Shown: piece by piece, positions 59,761-64,000 of the stretch
Layout: each line of letters begins with the position of its first letter
How positions within the stretch are numbered: position 1 is the first letter of the stretch
Assembly (NCBI GenBank): GCA_033980235.1
Contig: CM067076.1
Coordinates: 34,496,883-34,560,882 of the forward strand
Direction: 5' to 3'
Length of the DNA stretch: 64,000 nt
Source of the DNA: Diadema setosum
Taxonomy: Eukaryota; Echinodermata; Echinoidea; Diadematoida; Diadematidae
Notes under the pieces: generated by a model
The model's input: only the letters and a program-made list of their open reading frames with translations
Database searches by the model: none
What the model was told of the DNA's origin: nothing
Translations under genes and position numbers: made by a program

Positions 59761-60770
59761 GTAAGCTTATAAACAAAATTACAACGTGAGATAGCACTCT
59801 TTCTTCTTCCGACGACTTGTAATGGGCCGGATGGGTTGCACTGCACCATTACTTTTCCCTGGATGATGGGAAGATTCGTATATCGCAAAAGATGAGAGGA
59901 AATTTCAGAGTCTCAAAGAGAATACTTATTTGAGTGTGTAAAATGTTTTGCTTTACAAATTCAGGTTTAACTAAATTGTGGGAGCTTCTATTTGTTTTGA
60001 TACTCGCATGTATTTTTATTTATGTTAATTTAATTAAATTTTTTAGAGCTCAAAGAACGCAATCAACAATTTTACACGGAGATGGCGTTGAAGTAAATAA
60101 GACATCAAGTGAATCTTGTGCTCATCTGAGTTTGCTAAAATTTCGATAAGCATTAATTTTTCGAAAGAAGATTGAAATGAAAAAGAAAAACGAAATCTGG
60201 TCACTTATTTGCTCCTGGCCCAAAATGAGCCAGTCCTTAATCTGCAGACCTCATGCATCTGCCCTAATGTATCATGCTTTCAGCCTTCGCGCCTCAATGC
60301 CTGACATGCCTGACAAGCCTTTTCTCATACCATACAAAAAAAAAAGACACAACAAACATGGCATTCTAACTACTAAAAATCACTTACGAGACTTTTTTTT
60401 TAGTACGCGCTAGTCACATAATTTACAAATTGATGCTATAAGTTCTTTCGTTTGGGGGGAGGAGGGGGAGACACCTTTAACATGTTTAAAATTTAAACTA
60501 CAGTCACCAATATACTTAATCATGATGCCGTTCAACAAAGGTCTATCACTTCTGCTTCTATCGAAGAAAAGACAACTATCTCTTTTTTTTTCCCTAAAGG
60601 AAGGAAAGACTATTCATCTCATTGAATAAAATCCTCCTTGACATCGGTTGAAGCTTGTACATTCGAAATGACGTAATTTTGAGTTTTCTACCATGCAATA
60701 TGGTTTTATTAATTTTGATCCCTTTATTGAAAAAGGGCAGAAACACAAGTTAAAAGTGTGTTTGTATTTT

Positions 60771-61915
60771 TATACCTCCGCCACGAAGTGTCGCCGGAGG
60801 CATTATGTTTTCGGGTTGTCCGTCCTTCCGTCCGTTCGTCCGTCCTTGCGTCCTTCCGTCCGTCCGTCCGTATAAAAATCAATTTTGTGGACAGCATAAC
60901 TTAACCGTTTGAGGTGTCCTAATTAAACTTGGCAGGTATATGTATGAGGGTGTGAAGTTGTGCCTATCAACTTTTGGATGCAGATGCTCAAGGTCAATGG
61001 TCAAAAGGTCAAGGTCAAATACACAAAATTTCACTATTTCCCCTATATCTATGCAATGCCTGAAGGTATTTTCTTGAAACTTAGTGTATACATCTACTAC
61101 CCAATAAAGATTCTCTAGTGAGAGTCTCGGGTCATGAGTTCAAAGTTCAAAGGTCAAAGGTCAATTGAAAATGTTAAAATGTAACTTTTTCCCCATATCT
61201 CAGAAATGGTTCAAGGTATCTTTATGGAACATTATTACATATGCATGTACAGACTGGCATTGATTACCTGGGGAATTTTGGGGTCATGAGGTCAAATATC
61301 AGGGGGGTCAGAGGTCAAGGTCAACTCATTAAATTTCACTTTTTCCAATAAATTTCCGCGATGCCTGCAGGATTTTTCTTGAAACTTGTTGCATACATGT
61401 ATTACCTGATAGAGATTCTCTAGAAATTTGTTTTGGCCAAATAGGTCAAATGTCAAAAGGTCAAAGGTCAAGTGAAAGTGCCAAATTTCTCTTCTTCCGC
61501 CATATCTTGGACGTGGCTCAAGGTATCATCATGAAACTAACATTTCTGCTTGTTCTGCCTGACAGTGATTCTCTTAGGATTCTCTTAGGAATTTTAAGGT
61601 CATAGGGTTAAAGGCCAGGTAAAAATGCTAACAATTTATGATTTAATACAGAAATTACACTTTTTCTGCATACCTTGAAAATTACTCAATACATAGACTT
61701 ATAAAAGGGTCATAACTGAAGTATAAGTCCTCAAATCCCCAAATACAATATAGTTCAAGGAAAATGAACACTCAACACATTATAACATGTTATTTCAATA
61801 TTTTGCCAGTTAGATGAAACTGTCATCACACATAGTCAATACTTACTATAGACCAATTAGGAGAATCATTCATTATGGCGGAGGCATACCAGTCGCCATA
61901 GCGACATGTCTAGTA
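60771..61915. mobile_element. Interspersed repeat with CCTCCGCCACGAAGTGTCGC head
   Basis: Begins CCTCCGCCACGAAGTGTCGC followed by CGGAGGCATTATG and (TCCG)n. It continues with several units of AAAGGTCAAAGGTCAA-type text and ends CATTATGGCGGAGGCATACC. A head fragment also occurs at 28086-28117. Non-coding; possibly a non-autonomous element with CGGAGG-type inverted ends. Confidence 0.65.
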
Positions 61916-62229
61916 TTCATTGATATCAAGATATGAATTATGTAAAGTTTACTCCAGCATGGTTTTGTTGATATAATTTTCTTTGACTTTCCACAAAGAG
62001 TATAATAATTCCCCCTCCCCCCCCCCCCCCTTTGCTACTTAGTGAGTAGACTGTCTCACTTGTGATTGTATGAATTAATTATATGAAAGCATAAACCACA
62101 TTCCTGAATACCAGACATGTTGACTCTAGGTCTGGTAGGTAAAATCACTTCGTTTGAGAAAAGACATGCCTGACGTGTAGAGAATGATTCGAAAATGTGT
62201 GCGTGTGCGCGCGCCCGTGAGAGTTTGTT

Positions 62230-62231
62230 TC

Positions 62232-62281
<50 letters not shown>

Positions 62282-62286
62282 TTGTT
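62230..62286. repeat. (TTG)n microsatellite
   Basis: Sixteen or more TTG units. Confidence 0.95.
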
Positions 62287-62883
62287 TCAGTACTATGGGA
62301 CTATTATTGTGCGAAAAACTTTTTTAACGGATTCTATACAAGGGATTAACTATTCCGTCTTATAAAACGTCCCTTTTATGGCTAGTTTCACATCTGGATC
62401 ATTACATCTGATTTATGGTGATTTAAAGTGAAATTCCTATCTTTCAAAATCTTTTGAGATGATACTCCTCTGTTTAGTGTTTAGCGGCTGTTGAAACGGT
62501 GTTAACTACTGTTAATGCTTTTTAAATGTTTATGTTAAAAAGAAGAAAAGGGGATGGCCCAGTGTATACAGGCACATAGTAGAAAATAAGTGCAGTAATC
62601 TATGAGGTAATCTCTTTTGCATTGAAAAATACATTTCTGTTATCTTAAAATATTGACATTTAGCAACGCGCAGATGATCAATACATACAATGCAACGATG
62701 AATAAATATGCACAAATTATTTCTTTTCTTTTAAAGAGTGCATGAACATTTTGTCAAGCAGCTTTTAGATAAAGTCATGTCACGTAAATGCAACGCCACA
62801 TCCCTATACAGCCAGTATCAAATAACATGAAGAACATGACGACAAGCATGACAAAGATCAAAGGGTAATCCTGACATACTTAC

Positions 62884-62951
62884 TTTTTGGATACGTCTGA
62901 ACTGATCGATACGACTTCTGACGTTCGCCATCGCTTCAGGATAGTTCGTCA
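62884..62951 (-). CDS. Exon 1: spectrin-repeat helix segment
   Basis: A 68-bp exon, entry phase 1 and exit phase 0. The acceptor ends in ctccacttag and the donor AAAAA|GTAAGTATG is near consensus. It encodes 22 residues plus two leading bases, including NVRSRIDQFRRIQK, a basic amphipathic helix like the start of helix C in exons 10 and 22, which also begin in phase 1. It joins exon 2 in frame across a 7.7-kb intron. The exon supplying the missing first base is beyond the window's right edge. Confidence 0.62.
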
Positions 62952-64000
62952 CTAAGTGGAGACATTAATCGATATTGGCAATAGAGTTAGACAGTCGCTG
63001 CCAATAATATCTATAGCTCGTGAGCGTATATTGAGAGTGTGGGAATAGCACTGCCATTATGAACTGATCATTGCTATAATCGAACGTCACCGCCACAGGA
63101 CAACGATATACGGTTATTGCATAACGCAGAGAACATGGGTGATTTAAAACGACCAATTTACACTGAGAAGAGATAGGTTACATTGGTAAAGGTCCTGGAT
63201 AGTTTGATTGGATCATGTCAGCTATTTGTGGCGTTAGTCCAATATGAAAAGATAATCAGACCAATTGTTCAATTTTATCTAAAAACATCAAATTTAGTGC
63301 GCAGTGTTATTGAATGTATAGACTGATTTACTCAAAGTTGATTTATGTATTAAGCCATGGCAAGCATTTTCTTCTGAAAAAAAAATGCATACATTCCCAT
63401 AATACAATACTTAAATTCAATAAAAGTAACGGAATCTATCCATTTAGAATACTCGTTCATTTAGAGTAAAGGCTCATCACAATCAGATTCCTAGCCATTA
63501 TTTGTTGTCGCAAACTTCGGAGTCGTGAAATTATTGATACAAGTGTAGTCGTTTTATATTTCAACAACTCAGTGGAGTAAAAAGGATAAACACCATACAA
63601 GACAGCATGAAATTCATCAGCAGCAGCTACAATAAGTGTGGAAGATCGAAGAAGCAAAGGCCATTGGCCTGTCAAAGCTCCCCCCCCCCCCTCCGTAAAA
63701 GATAACCGTTATATGAGACCAAAAAAAAAAAAAAAAACATTGCAAAACAAAGCAAACAGGGCTAATACGTACTGGCGTATGAGGGGTCTATGACAGCAAG
63801 GCAGAATTGCATGTGCATGATTTCACAATATGTGCGTTATGTTTTCTCTTCAATGCAGACAAAGGAGCACCAATTGCTTAAAAGATTTTGGGAGAGTATG
63901 CCATACTTTGGGGCAGAAAATCTTCCCATGCGACTTTTTGTTGGTTTTGTACTATCAAATATAATAATAATGGCAATACATGACAGTATGTTATATAAAC
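62952..64000. other. Intron right of exon 1
   Basis: AT-rich. Contains a poly-C (63681) and a poly-A (63721) run and a solo terminal motif at 63930. No exon of the spectrin-repeat gene or other gene is recognised. Confidence 0.5.

Larger units (their letters stand above)
500..62951 (-). other. Giant spectrin-repeat protein gene, internal portion (24 exons)
   Basis: Gene-level entry. Twenty-four minus-strand exons chain with compatible phases at every junction and translate without stops into continuous coiled-coil sequence with recurring Trp-containing helix A motifs such as LLDWLAKAEQAL, LEWLDNMERRL and FSQWLEVSETTL. This is a spectrin-repeat rod of roughly 13-14 repeats, which in known families is a cytoplasmic spacer linking actin, microtubules, adhesions or the nuclear envelope. 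Exon units near 318 bp (106 codons) equal one whole repeat. Spectraplakin (MACF1/dystonin type) is favoured because of the xLLxWxxxAExxLxSxxPM style of helix A; a nesprin is the main alternative. Both ends of the gene lie outside the window. Plus-strand open frames over these exons are antisense shadows. Confidence 0.85.

Noticed and set aside
500..62951. Identification as alpha/beta spectrin or dystrophin
   Set aside because: Spectrin repeats here have long BC loops and irregular linkers, no SH3, PH, WW or EF-hand part is in the window, and helix A style fits spectraplakin or nesprin better. Left unnamed.

Overview
This is animal genomic DNA: AT-rich, intron-dominated, with canonical GT-AG splice sites and dense interspersed repeats. 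The repeat style (foldback MITEs, non-LTR fragments, GGTCAAGGTCA-rich repeats, (TA)n, (GATA)n and (TAA)n arrays) suggests a marine invertebrate deuterostome, probably an echinoderm. That taxon call is inference from repeat style; no diagnostic single-copy gene fixes the species.

One host gene fills the window and runs on the minus strand (5' end at high coordinates). I can chain 24 coding exons, from 62951 down to 500, with matching intron phases: about 4.4 kb of coding sequence, or about 1,470 residues, with neither end of the protein present. The protein is a tandem array of spectrin repeats (three-helix coiled coils with the conserved Trp of helix A). It is best explained as the rod of a giant actin-linked scaffold of the spectraplakin (MACF1/dystonin) or nesprin type. 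The actin-binding, plakin, Gas2 or KASH ends that would decide lie outside the window, so I give no symbol.

Layout from 5' to 3' of the gene: 64.0-62.95 kb, intron without clear features; 62.9 kb, exon 1; 62.9-55.2 kb, intron with a GGTCA-rich repeat, a LINE fragment with target-site duplication and two MITEs; 55.2-49.7 kb, exons 2-7; 49.7-40.3 kb, intron with a broken LINE reverse transcriptase and several foldback elements; 40.3-32.6 kb, exons 8-12; 32.6-29.9 kb, intron with a TTAA MITE and a Harbinger-like foldback; 29.8 kb, exon 13; 29.6-12.5 kb, a 17.1-kb intron holding a 14.6-kb block bounded by inverted repeats, which carries a damaged P2X7-like C-terminal-domain gene on the opposite strand; 12.5-0.5 kb, exons 14-24, interrupted by smaller repeats.

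The strongest structural observation is that the gene is periodic. Exons 4-12 and exons 16-24 have the same order, the same intron phases and nearly the same lengths, including two exons of exactly 167 bp, so a multi-repeat segment of the rod was duplicated together with its introns. This periodicity settles ambiguous splice sites (a GC donor at exon 19) and exposes an exon that is missing or non-canonical near 52.5 kb.
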